Assembly: GCA_963796155.1 (NCBI GenBank) | Contig: CAWCKT010000003.1 | Span: forward strand, 48,833 to 112,832 | Source: AP-15 sp963796155 | GTDB lineage: Bacteria; Pseudomonadota; Alphaproteobacteria; ATCC43930; CGMCC-115725 | Reading direction: 5' to 3' | DNA length: 64,000 nucleotides | Part shown: in pieces, positions 17,158 through 25,782 of the stretch | Layout of the letters: the number at the start of each line of letters is the position of its first letter | Numbering within the stretch: the first letter of the stretch is position 1 | Notes under the pieces: generated by a model | Told to the model about the DNA's origin: nothing | Databases searched by the model: none | The model's input: only the letters and a program-made list of their open reading frames with translations | Program-made: the position numbers and the translations under genes

Positions 17158-17613
17158 TCAAATTTCGAAGTCGCCGCATTCGGCAGTGCGGCCGGCGATC
17201 CCGGCGCGGTGCGCACGACCGCACATCTCCTCGAGGGTCAGCGCGTCTAGCCGCCGCATCATCTCCTCCTGGAGTTCGAGCCACATCGGCCGCACGACCT
17301 GATGCCCGAGCGCGCTGCCGGCCGGATCGCTGATCGGATCCTCGGCGGTCTCGAGCCCGCGCACCGTGCGGACGATGTCGCCGAGGCTGATCCGGCGCCG
17401 CTCGCGCGCCAGGCGATAACCGCCGCTCGGGCCGCGGATCCCAAGAAGGATCTTGTGCCGGACCAGTTCCTGCAGCACCGGCTCGAGGTAACGTCTGGGA
17501 ATCCCTTCACGCTCGGTAATCTCGGAAGAACGCACCGGCACCTGGCCGCCGTTGTAGGCGATGTCGAGCACCGCCTCGATCGCGAAAAGCAGCTTCTTGG
17601 TCAGCCGAATCAT
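17158..17613 (-). CDS. Rrf2-family transcriptional regulator
   Basis: A 151-residue winged-helix protein. The HTH covers VPVRSSEITEREGIPRRYLE (residues 26-45), followed by the wing GPSGGYRLAR typical of the family. The three-cysteine set that ligates the cluster in IscR/NsrR is not seen: only EMCGRAH and the C-terminal TAEC remain, so an Fe-S sensor is unlikely, as in CymR. It is the first gene of a group with cysK and moeB and is therefore a candidate sulfur-supply regulator. Confidence 0.9.
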   Translation of the reverse strand: MIRLTKKLLFAIEAVLDIAYNGGQVPVRSSEITEREGIPRRYLEPVLQELVRHKILLGIRGPSGGYRLARERRRISLGDIVRTVRGLETAEDPISDPAGSALGHQVVRPMWLELQEEMMRRLDALTLEEMCGRAHRAGIAGRTAECGDFEI

Positions 17614-17652
17614 GTCGTCCAGGCCGCCGTCCCCGTAGGTCGGATTTGATTG

Positions 17653-18150
17653 TCACGAGTGTCGCGCCGGAAGCGGGTTCGGACAAGCGGCCTCGACGCC
17701 GGTCGAGCCGAAACCACCTTCCTGCCGGTTGCCGCCTGCGGAAAACCCCGGCACGATGGCAAATTCAGGCCGCACAACATGGGTGAAGACGAGCTGGGCG
17801 ATGCGGTCGCCGGGCCGAACCCGTATCCCCTTGCCGGCGGAATTGCGGTTCCACGCCGAAATCAGGCAAGGCCCCTGGTAATCGGCATCAATCACGCCGA
17901 TCGTGTTGCCGAGCACCAGCCCCTCTTTGTGGCCGAGGCCGGAGCGCGGCAGCACCAGGGCGCACCACTCTGGGTCGCCGATGCGAAAGGCGATGCCAGC
18001 GGAGATCAGGACGGCGGGCATTTGAGGCTTCAGCACGAGCGGGCGGTCGATACAGGCGTGCAAGTCGAGGCCAGCCGCCAAGTTCGATCCCCAGGAAGGG
18101 AAACCCCAGCCGGGAAGTCGCGGATCGAGGATCTTCAGCTCGACTCTCAC
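17653..18150 (-). CDS. dut: dUTP diphosphatase
   Basis: A 165-residue trimeric dUTPase that hydrolyses dUTP to dUMP and keeps uracil out of DNA. Its five motifs can be seen: AAGLDLHAC (residues 26-34), PRSGLGHKEGLVLGN (about 70), GVIDADYQG (catalytic aspartate, about 88), RPGDRIAQLVF (about 115) and GGFGSTG near the C-terminus. A 13-residue tail follows motif 5. Its ATG overlaps the coaBC stop by four bases, so the two genes are translationally coupled. Confidence 0.93.
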   Translation of the reverse strand: MRVELKILDPRLPGWGFPSWGSNLAAGLDLHACIDRPLVLKPQMPAVLISAGIAFRIGDPEWCALVLPRSGLGHKEGLVLGNTIGVIDADYQGPCLISAWNRNSAGKGIRVRPGDRIAQLVFTHVVRPEFAIVPGFSAGGNRQEGGFGSTGVEAACPNPLPARHS

Positions 18151-19364
18151 AGGTCTTCAGGGGGCAGGCCGCGAAGCCGTTGGGCGATCCGCTTGGCGAG
18201 CCGGGAGGCGATCTCGCGCTTGGTCATTACCGGCCAGTCCTCGACCCCGTCGGCGTCGACAAGATGGATCGTGTTGCGATCGCCGCCGAAGGTGCCCGTT
18301 CCAGGCGAAACATCGTTGGCGAGGATCCAGTCGCAGCGCTTTCGCAGACGCTTGCGGCGGGCGTTCTCGACGACGTCGTCAGTCTCCGCTGCAAAGCCGA
18401 TGACTAGGGCCGGCCGGTCGTTGCCGCGCTGGGCGATGCTGGCGAGAATATCGGGGTTTTCGGCAAGGCGGAGCACCGGCGGCGCGCCGCCGTCCTTCTT
18501 CAGTTTGTGCCCCGCTGCCGTCTCGACCCGCCAATCGGCTACGGCCGCCGCCATCACCGCGACATCTACCGGGAGTGCTGCCTCGCAGGCGGCGAGCATC
18601 TCGGCTGCGGTCTCGACCGGCACGAGCCTGACCCCGGCCGGCGCGGCCTCTTGCGTCGGCCCCGAGACGAGCACTGTGTCGGCGCCGAGTGCCACGAGAG
18701 CGGCTGCGATCGCGTGCCCCTGCTTACCCGAGGAGTGGTTCGAGATGTAGCGGACGGGATCGATCGGCTCGCGGGTCGGTCCGCTCGTCACCAGCGCCCG
18801 CTTTCCGGCGAGCCTGGTATCGCCAGCCAAGACACGCTCGATCGCAGCGAGGATCTCGAGCGGCTCGGCCATGCGTCCTGAGCCAACCTCGCCGCAGGCG
18901 AGATCGCCCGAGCCGGGTCCGACACGCCTGACACCGCGCGCCTCGAGCGTCGCCAAGTTCGCCTGGGTCGCCGGATGCGCCCACATCACCAGATTCATCG
19001 TCGGCGCGATCAGCACCGGCTTGTCCGAGGCGAGCAGCGCTGTCGTGGCGAGGTCGTCGGCCAGGCCCATCGCCATCCGCGCGAGCAGATCGGCGCTCGC
19101 CGGCGCCACGACGACGAGATCGGCCTCGCGCGACAATCGGATGTGGCCCATCTCGCTCTCGTCGGTCAGCGACCAGAGATCGGTATAGACCTTGTCCTCG
19201 CTCAAAGAGGCGACCGAGAGCGGCGTCACGAAATGCTGCGCCGCCGCAGTCATAATGCAGCGCACCACCGCGCCCCGCTCGCGCAGCCGGCGGATCAGCT
19301 CGAGGCTCTTATAGGCGGCGATGCCGCCGGAGATAATGAGGAGAATGCGCCGGTCCTGAAGCAA
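18147..19364 (-). CDS. coaBC: Bifunctional phosphopantothenoylcysteine decarboxylase / phosphopantothenate-cysteine ligase
   Basis: A 405-residue fusion of two steps in coenzyme A synthesis. The N-terminal flavin-dependent CoaC half shows SGGIAAYK (residues 9-16), PTMNLVMW (about 125) and LACGEVGSGRMAEP (about 160), with the catalytic cysteine. The CoaB half begins near residue 185 with TSGPTREPIDPVRYISN and includes SGPT and KKDGG (about 290), the CTP/substrate site. Usual length is about 400. It precedes dut with a four-base overlap and follows ubiB with a 36-base gap, the usual alphaproteobacterial order. Confidence 0.95.
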   Translation of the reverse strand: MLQDRRILLIISGGIAAYKSLELIRRLRERGAVVRCIMTAAAQHFVTPLSVASLSEDKVYTDLWSLTDESEMGHIRLSREADLVVVAPASADLLARMAMGLADDLATTALLASDKPVLIAPTMNLVMWAHPATQANLATLEARGVRRVGPGSGDLACGEVGSGRMAEPLEILAAIERVLAGDTRLAGKRALVTSGPTREPIDPVRYISNHSSGKQGHAIAAALVALGADTVLVSGPTQEAAPAGVRLVPVETAAEMLAACEAALPVDVAVMAAAVADWRVETAAGHKLKKDGGAPPVLRLAENPDILASIAQRGNDRPALVIGFAAETDDVVENARRKRLRKRCDWILANDVSPGTGTFGGDRNTIHLVDADGVEDWPVMTKREIASRLAKRIAQRLRGLPPEDL

Positions 19365-19400
19365 AACGATCCTCCGCCGCCGTCGACCGGCACCAGTATG

Positions 19401-20852
19401 CTACCGCCCGAAGACCAGGGCGAGAGCGATCGCGACCAGCGACGCCGTGACGAGCCACACGGGAACAAGCAGGATCGCCAGGTGGCGGGCGCGCTTTGCT
19501 GCCTGGGCAGCTAGGGTCTCGGCGTGCATGACGATCCCTTCGCGCGACCAGTCGCCGACCAACGCTTCGAGGCTCTTCATCAGCCGCGGCACCCGGTCGA
19601 TCGCTTCAGCAACGGTCTCGATCCGTTGGTGCAGTCTTGCCTCCGGCCCACGGTTGTCGCGCATCCACGCCTCGATCAGGGGTCGGGCAAGCGTCCAGAT
19701 ATTAACTTCGGGATCGAGGCGGCGGCCCATCCCCTCGACCTGCACCATCGTCTTCTGGAGAAGCAGAAGCTGCGGCTGGGTCTCCATCTCGAACTGCTCG
19801 GTGACCTGGAAGAGCTGGGCGAGAAGGCGAGCGAAGGAGATCTCTTGCAGCGACTGGCCGAGGATCGGCTCGCCGATCGCACGGCAGGCCTGGGTGAAGG
19901 CGTCGATCGACCGGCGCGGTGGCACGTAGCCCGCGGCGAAGTGGACTTCCGCCACGCGGCGGTAGTCGCCGGAAAGAAAGCCGATCAGCATATCGGCGAG
20001 AAAGAAGCGGGTCGCGCGGTCAAGGCGGCCCATGATGCCGAAATCGACAACGACGATCGCGCCCGTCGCGTCGACGAACATGTTTCCGGGATGGAGATCG
20101 GCATGAAAGAAGCCGTCGCGGAACACCTGGTTGAAAAAGGCGCTGGCTGCCTTGGCCAACAAATCGTCGATGCGGTGACCCGCGGCGATGAGGGCTGCCC
20201 GATCGTCGATGCGGACCCCGGATATCCGCTCCAATGTCAGCACGCTGCGGCCGGTGCGCCGCCAATCGACCCGCGGCACGCGGAAATCCGGGTCGCCGGT
20301 GAAATTCTCGGCGAGCTCCGAAGCGGCGGCGGCCTCGAAGCGCAGATCCATCTCGAACCGGACTACCTCAGCCAGCATTTCTACGACCTCGACCGGCTTC
20401 AGGCGCCGCAGCAGAGGCTGTAGACGCTCGCCTAACGTGGCGAGCCAAAGGAAGAGGTCGAGATCGCGCGAGAATGCCTCGACGATTCCCGGACGCAACA
20501 CCTTGACCGCGACGTCCTGCCCCTCCGTAGTGCGAGCGAAATGAACCTGGGCAATCGATGCGGCCGCGACCGCGGTTTCGTCGAACGACGTGAACAGTGT
20601 CTCGAGCGGACGGGCGAACTCGGCCTCGATCAGCGCTCGCGCCTCGCGTCCCGGGAATGGCGGCAGCCGATCCTGCAGACTCGCCAGATCGAGGGTGATC
20701 TCCTCACCGAAGAGATCGGCTCGGGTCGACAGAAGCTGACCAAGCTTGATAAAGCTCGGGCCCAACTCCCCGAATGCCATCGCGAGCCGCTGACCGGGGC
20801 GCGGCGCAGCGACGGCACGGCGGCGCGCGAGGGTACGGCCCAGCCGCAACAA
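19401..20852 (-). CDS. ubiB: UbiB-family atypical kinase for ubiquinone synthesis
   Basis: An ABC1/ADCK-type atypical kinase-like ATPase needed for ubiquinone synthesis at the inner membrane. The KxGQ motif FIKLGQLLSTRADLF, the AAASIAQVH A-rich loop, VKVLRPG (ATP lysine), FFHADLHPGNMFV and VDFGIMGRL are all present, and two hydrophobic segments end the protein (LVPVWLVTASLVAIALALVF). The 483-codon frame opened by TTG 20852 is short by about 35-40 residues. Homology continues upstream in the same frame as RGARNLGRLIRIG and LAQHDALFPL up to about 20957-20975, next to the ubiE stop, but no ATG, GTG or TTG is found there. The real start may be CTG (20957 or 20954). Confidence 0.9.
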   Translation of the reverse strand: MLRLGRTLARRRAVAAPRPGQRLAMAFGELGPSFIKLGQLLSTRADLFGEEITLDLASLQDRLPPFPGREARALIEAEFARPLETLFTSFDETAVAAASIAQVHFARTTEGQDVAVKVLRPGIVEAFSRDLDLFLWLATLGERLQPLLRRLKPVEVVEMLAEVVRFEMDLRFEAAAASELAENFTGDPDFRVPRVDWRRTGRSVLTLERISGVRIDDRAALIAAGHRIDDLLAKAASAFFNQVFRDGFFHADLHPGNMFVDATGAIVVVDFGIMGRLDRATRFFLADMLIGFLSGDYRRVAEVHFAAGYVPPRRSIDAFTQACRAIGEPILGQSLQEISFARLLAQLFQVTEQFEMETQPQLLLLQKTMVQVEGMGRRLDPEVNIWTLARPLIEAWMRDNRGPEARLHQRIETVAEAIDRVPRLMKSLEALVGDWSREGIVMHAETLAAQAAKRARHLAILLVPVWLVTASLVAIALALVFGR

Positions 20853-20979
20853 GGGTCCAGCGGCAGGGACGGCGTCCAGCGGAAAGAGTGCGTCGTGCTG
20901 CGCCAGCGTTACACCGATCCGGATCAGCCGGCCGAGGTTGCGGGCACCCCGCAGCAGCCCGAACTGAGGTCGGAACGTC

Positions 20980-21753
20980 TCAGAGACGCCAGGCTGAATG
21001 GAGCGCAGCGACGCCCCCCGTAAGGTTGCGAAACCTTACCTGATCGAGGCCAGCGCGCGCGATCATCTCGGAAAGCTCGCTCTGCCGAGGAAAACGCCGG
21101 ATGCTTTCCACGAGATAGGCGTAGGCTTCCCGATCACCGGTCACGATCTGACCGAGCAGCGGCACGATCTGAAAGCTGTAAAGATCGTAAAGCGGTTGGA
21201 GGAGCGGCGTGATTTCGGGGGTGAATTCGAGACACAGAAACCGCCCGCCGGGCTTCAGCGCGCGACGCGCCTCGGCGAGCGCCGCATCGATCCCTGTGAC
21301 GTTCCGCAACCCGAAGCCGATTGTGTACAGATCGACGCTGCGGTCGGCCACCGGCAGCTGTTCCGCATCGGCGCACACCCACTCGATCCCGCTCAAGATC
21401 CCCTGGTCGAGAGCACGGGTGCGCCCGATTGCAAGCATCTGCTCGCTCGCGTCGCAGACGACGACGCCCCCGGAGGCGGGCGCTCCCGGGGGCGCGAGGC
21501 GAGGGAGAGCGCGCAGCGCGATGTCGCCGGTGCCGCCGGCGACATCAAGGAGAACCTGACCCGGACGCGGCTTCAGCCAAGCGACCAACTCCATTTTCCA
21601 CCACCGGTGGATGCCGCCGCTCATCAAATCGTTCATCAGATCGTAGCGAGACGCGACACTGTCGAAGACGGCGCGCACCAGCGGCGCCTTCTCCTCTTGG
21701 GCCACGCGGCGCGCCCCGAAATCGACGCCGCCGCTTGTTTCCTCTTCTCTCAT
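20980..21753 (-). CDS. ubiE: Demethylmenaquinone/2-methoxy-6-polyprenyl-1,4-benzoquinol methyltransferase
   Basis: A 257-residue class I SAM-dependent C-methyltransferase of ubiquinone synthesis. YDLMNDLMSGGIHRWWK (about residues 38-54) is a family signature, LLDVAGGTGDIALR (about 68-81) binds SAM, and GFGLRNV (about 145) and GGRFLCLEF (about 170) complete the set. ATG 21753 is chosen to start at the conserved length; the open frame to 21816 runs toward mutM. It leads a quinone operon with ubiB whose coding homology begins right at its stop, and is divergent from mutM. Confidence 0.95.
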   Translation of the reverse strand: MREEETSGGVDFGARRVAQEEKAPLVRAVFDSVASRYDLMNDLMSGGIHRWWKMELVAWLKPRPGQVLLDVAGGTGDIALRALPRLAPPGAPASGGVVVCDASEQMLAIGRTRALDQGILSGIEWVCADAEQLPVADRSVDLYTIGFGLRNVTGIDAALAEARRALKPGGRFLCLEFTPEITPLLQPLYDLYSFQIVPLLGQIVTGDREAYAYLVESIRRFPRQSELSEMIARAGLDQVRFRNLTGGVAALHSAWRL

Positions 21754-21827
21754 CGGGCAGGAAGATAACCGTATGTGGTCCCGCATGCCACGGCGCGCCG
21801 ACCCGATCCACTCCACTCAGCGGAGCG

Positions 21828-22655
21828 ATGCCTGAGCTGCCCGAAGTCGAAACCGTGCGACGCGGCCTGGCGCTGAAGATCAGCGGACACCGGATTTTGC
21901 GGGCAGAACTGCGCCGGCCCGATCTGCGACGGCCTTTTCCACCCGCGCTTGCTGCACGGCTCGACGGGGCGCTGATCGGCGCCCTCAGCCGCCGCGGCAA
22001 GTATATCCTGATCGAGCTCGATGCGGACGGCGTGCTGCTGCTCCATCTCGGGATGTCCGGCCGGGTCACCGCCGGCGGCGCCGCGCTGCCCGACGCCCGA
22101 CACGACCATGTTGTGCTGACGCTCGACGACGGCACCGTCATCCGCTTCAACGACCCACGTCGTTTCGGCCTGATCGACTATATGCGGCGTGGCGAGGCGG
22201 CGCAGCATCCTCTGCTTGCCGGACTGGGCCCGGAGCCGCTTGAGCCCGGCTTCGATGGTGCCTACCTGGGTGCGGCGCTGGCCGGCAAACTTACGCCAAT
22301 CAAGGCGGCATTGCTCGATCAGCGGGTGGTCGCCGGCCTCGGCAACATCTATGTCTGCGAGGCGCTCTACCGCGCCGGGGTGTCGCCTCGTCGCCTAGCG
22401 GCATCGATCGGCCCAGGACGGGCGGACCGGTTGGCTGCGGCGATCAAATCCGTCCTGGCCGAGGCCATCGCGGCGGGCGGCTCGTCGCTGCGCGACTACG
22501 TTCAGGCCGATGGCGCGCTCGGCTATTTCCAGCACCACTGGGCCGTTTATGGCCGTGAAGGCGAGCCCTGCCCCGGCTGCGACTGCGCCGAGGGTGTACG
22601 CCGGATCGTGCAATCCGGCCGGTCGACGTTCTTCTGTGCGAAGCGACAGCGCTAA
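21828..22655 (+). CDS. mutM: Formamidopyrimidine-DNA glycosylase
   Basis: A 275-residue bifunctional glycosylase/AP lyase that removes oxidised purines such as 8-oxoguanine. The N-terminal PELPEVETVRRGL supplies the catalytic proline and glutamate, SRRGKYI the conserved lysine, and VVAGLGNIYVCEALY the H2TH region (about residue 165). The C-terminal zinc finger begins EPCPGCDC but ends STFFCAKRQR, so the fourth cysteine of the usual C-x2-C pair is arginine here. ATG 21828 gives the obligatory Met-Pro start. It is divergent from ubiE and 11 bases before the enoyl-CoA hydratase gene. Confidence 0.95.
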   Translation: MPELPEVETVRRGLALKISGHRILRAELRRPDLRRPFPPALAARLDGALIGALSRRGKYILIELDADGVLLLHLGMSGRVTAGGAALPDARHDHVVLTLDDGTVIRFNDPRRFGLIDYMRRGEAAQHPLLAGLGPEPLEPGFDGAYLGAALAGKLTPIKAALLDQRVVAGLGNIYVCEALYRAGVSPRRLAASIGPGRADRLAAAIKSVLAEAIAAGGSSLRDYVQADGALGYFQHHWAVYGREGEPCPGCDCAEGVRRIVQSGRSTFFCAKRQR

Positions 22656-22666
22656 GGAGGCAACCG

Positions 22667-23455
22667 ATGAGCGAGAATCCGGGTTATCAGAACATCCTCA
22701 TTGAGCGGCGGGGTGCGGTCGGGATTGTCACGCTCAACCGACCGAGAGCGCTGAACGCGCTGAACGCCGCGTTGATCTCCGAGCTTGGTTCGGCGTTAGA
22801 CGATCTCGAGGCCGATAATGCGATCGGCGCGATCGTGCTGACCGGTGGCGACAAGGCCTTTGCCGCCGGCGCCGATGTCAAGGAGATGGCGCCGAAGAGC
22901 TACCCCGAAATCTATCTCGAAGACTTCATCACGAGCGGCTGGGAGCGTGTCGGACAGTGCCGCAAGCCGGTGATCGCGGCGGTCGCCGGATTCGCGCTCG
23001 GCGGCGGCTGCGAGGTCGCGATGATGTGCGACATCGTCATCGCCGCCGACAACGCCCGGTTCGGGCAGCCTGAGATTACCCTTGGCACAATGCCGGGCGC
23101 CGGCGGGACGCAGCGCCTCGCGCGGTTTGTCGGCAAGGCGAAGGCGATGGACCTTTGCCTGACCGGCCGGATGATGGATGCCGCCGAAGCCGAGCAGGCG
23201 GGGCTCGTCAGCCGCGTGGTGCCGGCGGCAGAGCTGTTAGCGGAGGCGGTCAACATAGCCGAACGGATCGCCCAGATGTCGCGACCGATCGCGATGATGG
23301 TTAAGGAATCCGTCAATCAGGCCTGGGAGACGACGCTCGCCGAGGGTGTGCGTTTCGAACGCCGGCTCTTTCACGCCACCTTTGCCACCGAGGACCGCAA
23401 GGAAGGCATGGCCGCCTTCATCGAGAAGCGAACCCCCGCCTTCCGCCACCGATAA
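22667..23455 (+). CDS. Enoyl-CoA hydratase
   Basis: A 262-residue crotonase. The two catalytic glutamates fall in QPEITLGTMPGAGGTQRLAR (about residues 138-157), the oxyanion glycines in FAAGADVKEM (about 66) and GFALGGGCEVAMMCD (about 105). The motif set matches short-chain FadB/PhaB-type hydratases acting in beta-oxidation. AAGGAGG lies before ATG 22667. The position between mutM and rpsT is a conserved oddity of several alphaproteobacteria and does not imply a role in DNA repair. Confidence 0.93.
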   Translation: MSENPGYQNILIERRGAVGIVTLNRPRALNALNAALISELGSALDDLEADNAIGAIVLTGGDKAFAAGADVKEMAPKSYPEIYLEDFITSGWERVGQCRKPVIAAVAGFALGGGCEVAMMCDIVIAADNARFGQPEITLGTMPGAGGTQRLARFVGKAKAMDLCLTGRMMDAAEAEQAGLVSRVVPAAELLAEAVNIAERIAQMSRPIAMMVKESVNQAWETTLAEGVRFERRLFHATFATEDRKEGMAAFIEKRTPAFRHR

Positions 23456-23546
23456 TGCGGCAGCGGACTCGGGCCCTGCGTCCCCTACGTTGACGGGCCG
23501 GCGGCACGACGATATAAGCCCGCCCTCCGTTGTCAGGCGAGCGAGC

Positions 23547-23807
23547 ATGGCCAGTCACAAATCGGCGGAAAAGCGCATACGCCAGATCGCCAAGCGCACC
23601 GCGATCAATCGAGCTCGTAGGAGCCGAGTGCGCACCTTCGTCAAGAGGGTCGAGACAGCGATAGCGAGCGGTGACAAGGAGGCTGCACGATCCGCCTTTC
23701 AAGTGGCTCAGCCCGAGTTGCACCGAGCGATCACCAAGGGCGTGCTCCACAAGAACACGGTCTCGCGGAAGCTGTCCCGCCTAGCCGCTCGCATCAACGC
23801 CCTCTGA
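23547..23807 (+). CDS. rpsT: 30S ribosomal protein S20
   Basis: The 86-residue basic protein begins MASHKSAEKRIRQIAKR and ends SRLAARINAL, both typical of S20, which binds 16S rRNA in the body of the 30S subunit. ATG 23547 fixes the start. It lies directly upstream of dnaA, as in many alphaproteobacteria. Confidence 0.97.
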   Translation: MASHKSAEKRIRQIAKRTAINRARRSRVRTFVKRVETAIASGDKEAARSAFQVAQPELHRAITKGVLHKNTVSRKLSRLAARINAL

Positions 23808-23859
23808 TCGCACCGCGCCGCCGCATTCGAGGCTGCGACCAAATGTCGCTGAAGGGCGT

Positions 23860-24021
23860 CCACCTACCAACGTTTGGCGTTTGTGGCCTCTCCGCGTAGC
23901 CGGACCGCCGGTCGACGGGAAACTTTGCCGTGTTCTGTTTTCGATCCGGTTGCCATAAATCCATCACGTAACCTAAAATTATGAGTAACGTGACGCCAAA
24001 AACCACGTTGGCGTCTTGTAT
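23860..24021 (+). promoter_or_regulatory. dnaA upstream region with inverted repeats
   Basis: The 214-base rpsT-dnaA gap holds several imperfect or perfect palindromes: CACGTAAC at 23965-23972 facing GTAACGTG at 23985-23992 (7 of 8 paired), ACGCCAA at 23993-23999 facing TTGGCGT at 24008-24014 (perfect, 8-base loop), and CCAACGTTTGG around 23869. The last two share CCAAACG/TTGGCG elements. They are placed where a dnaA operator or translational control hairpin would act. No TTATCCACA-type DnaA box was found. Confidence 0.4.
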
Positions 24022-25584
24022 ATGTCGATCAACGTGAAGAAAATGTCCTTTTCTTCACAGATTTCGACAGTAATTGCTCATCTTACCGGCACCGGGCCGG
24101 ATAGTGCTGCCGTCCTAGCTTTTGGGGGGGATGAGGTGGTGGCAGAAGGGCTTCGAAGAGAGGACGCCGATATCGCGGCAAATACGTGCGAAGGCGAATG
24201 GGCTCGGGTTCTCGACCACCTCAAGGAGGAGGTCGGCGAAGCTGCCTACCGCAGTTGGCTGCAACCGATGAGTGTGGAGCGGGTCGATGGCGGTCAAGCG
24301 ATCGTCGCTGCGCCAACCCGCTTCCTGCGCGACTGGGTGGCGACTCATTACGCCGACCGCCTGCTGGCGCTGTGGAGGGCGGAGAACCAGGGGGTGACTG
24401 GCCTCTCGGTGGTCGTGACAGTTGCCCACAGACGCAATGGGTTCGACCATACGGCTGCCGGCGACGGCGATCCGAAAAATCCTCTCCGTTCCGGCCCAGC
24501 CCTCGCTGAGCCCGGCGGCGCGCTCGAAATCGGCGAAGAAAAGGCGCAGCTCTCGGCACTCGATCAGCGCTTCACCTTCGAGAATTTCGTCGTCGGCAAA
24601 CCCAACGAACTCGCGCATGCCGCGGCGCGGCGCGTCGCCGAGGCCTGCGCCAATCGGGTTCATATGGTGCCGTTCAACCCGCTCTTTCTATATGGCGGGG
24701 TTGGCCTCGGTAAGACCCATTTGATGCATGCCGTGGCTTGGCATGTTCGCACGCAGGCATGCGACCGCAAGGTCATCTACCTCTCAGCCGAAAAGTTCAT
24801 GTATCAGTTCATTCGGGCGTTGCGCTTCAAGTCGACGATGGACTTCAAACAGCAATTCCGTTCCGTCGATTTGCTGATGATCGACGATGTTCAATTCATC
24901 AGCGGTAAAGACTCGACCCAAGAAGAGTTCTTTCATACCTTCAATGCGCTGGTCGATCAGAACCGCCAGATCGTGATCTCGGCGGACAAGTCGCCTTCTG
25001 ACCTCGAAGGGCTCGAAGAGCGCATGCGCTCCCGGCTCGGCTGGGGGCTCGTCGCCGATCTGCATCCGACAACCTATGAGCTGCGCCTCGGCATCCTCCA
25101 GTCCAAGGCCGAGCAGAGCGGCATACAGATCCCGCAGAAGGTGATGGAGTTCCTCGCCCACAAGATCACTTCGAACGTCCGCGAACTCGAGGGCGCGTTG
25201 AATCGGATCATCGCGGACATGCAGCTGATCGGACGGGAGGTGACGCTCGAAAGCGCGCAAGAGTTATTGCGCGACCTGTTGCGCTCCTGCGAGCGCAGGG
25301 TGACGATCGATGAGATCCAGAGGCGCGTCGCCGAGCACTTCAACATCCGGCAGAGTGAGATGACGTCAGAGCGCCGGGCGCGGGCCGTGGCGCGGCCGCG
25401 TCAGGTTGCAATGTACCTCGCCAAGCAGCTCACGACGCGCTCACTGCCGGAGATCGGCAAAAAATTTGGTGGTCGCGATCACACAACTGTCATGCATGCG
25501 GTGCGCAAGATCGAGGAGCTCACTCTGACCGATGCGACGCTCGCTGAGGATGTCGAGCTGTTGCGCCGGATGCTGCAAAGCTGA
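24022..25584 (+). CDS. dnaA: Chromosomal replication initiator DnaA
   Basis: The AAA+ protein that melts oriC and loads the helicase. Domain I starts at EGEWARVLDHLKEEVG (about residue 55). The AAA+ module has Walker A GGVGLGKTHLM (about 228), Walker B LLMIDDVQFISG (about 290) and sensor II. Domain IV ends with the DNA-binding signature GGRDHTTVMHAVRKIEEL. About 50 extra residues precede domain I when ATG 24022 is used; TTG 24016 is also possible and later starts cannot be excluded. Otherwise the length (520) is near normal. It heads dnaA-dnaN-recF-gyrB. Confidence 0.95.
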   Translation: MSINVKKMSFSSQISTVIAHLTGTGPDSAAVLAFGGDEVVAEGLRREDADIAANTCEGEWARVLDHLKEEVGEAAYRSWLQPMSVERVDGGQAIVAAPTRFLRDWVATHYADRLLALWRAENQGVTGLSVVVTVAHRRNGFDHTAAGDGDPKNPLRSGPALAEPGGALEIGEEKAQLSALDQRFTFENFVVGKPNELAHAAARRVAEACANRVHMVPFNPLFLYGGVGLGKTHLMHAVAWHVRTQACDRKVIYLSAEKFMYQFIRALRFKSTMDFKQQFRSVDLLMIDDVQFISGKDSTQEEFFHTFNALVDQNRQIVISADKSPSDLEGLEERMRSRLGWGLVADLHPTTYELRLGILQSKAEQSGIQIPQKVMEFLAHKITSNVRELEGALNRIIADMQLIGREVTLESAQELLRDLLRSCERRVTIDEIQRRVAEHFNIRQSEMTSERRARAVARPRQVAMYLAKQLTTRSLPEIGKKFGGRDHTTVMHAVRKIEELTLTDATLAEDVELLRRMLQS

Positions 25585-25782
25585 GCCTCTCGCACCCCCC
25601 GCAGTCCAGTTCTGAGGCGCGTATCGTTTCATGTTATGGTGTGATCCCGTCTGCCGATCCGGTTCGGGATTGCGCGACGGGGGCGCTGGCCTCTCTCCGT
25701 TCCGGGCGCGGCCCGGGGGTCGACCGTGGGCGTCGACCCGGGGTCTGGTCCGCGCCGATCCGCCAACCTCTGTGTAGCGACC

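Noticed and set aside
23808..25782. oriC around dnaA
   Set aside because: No DnaA boxes or AT-rich unwinding region seen in the gaps on either side of dnaA; many alphaproteobacteria have the origin elsewhere.
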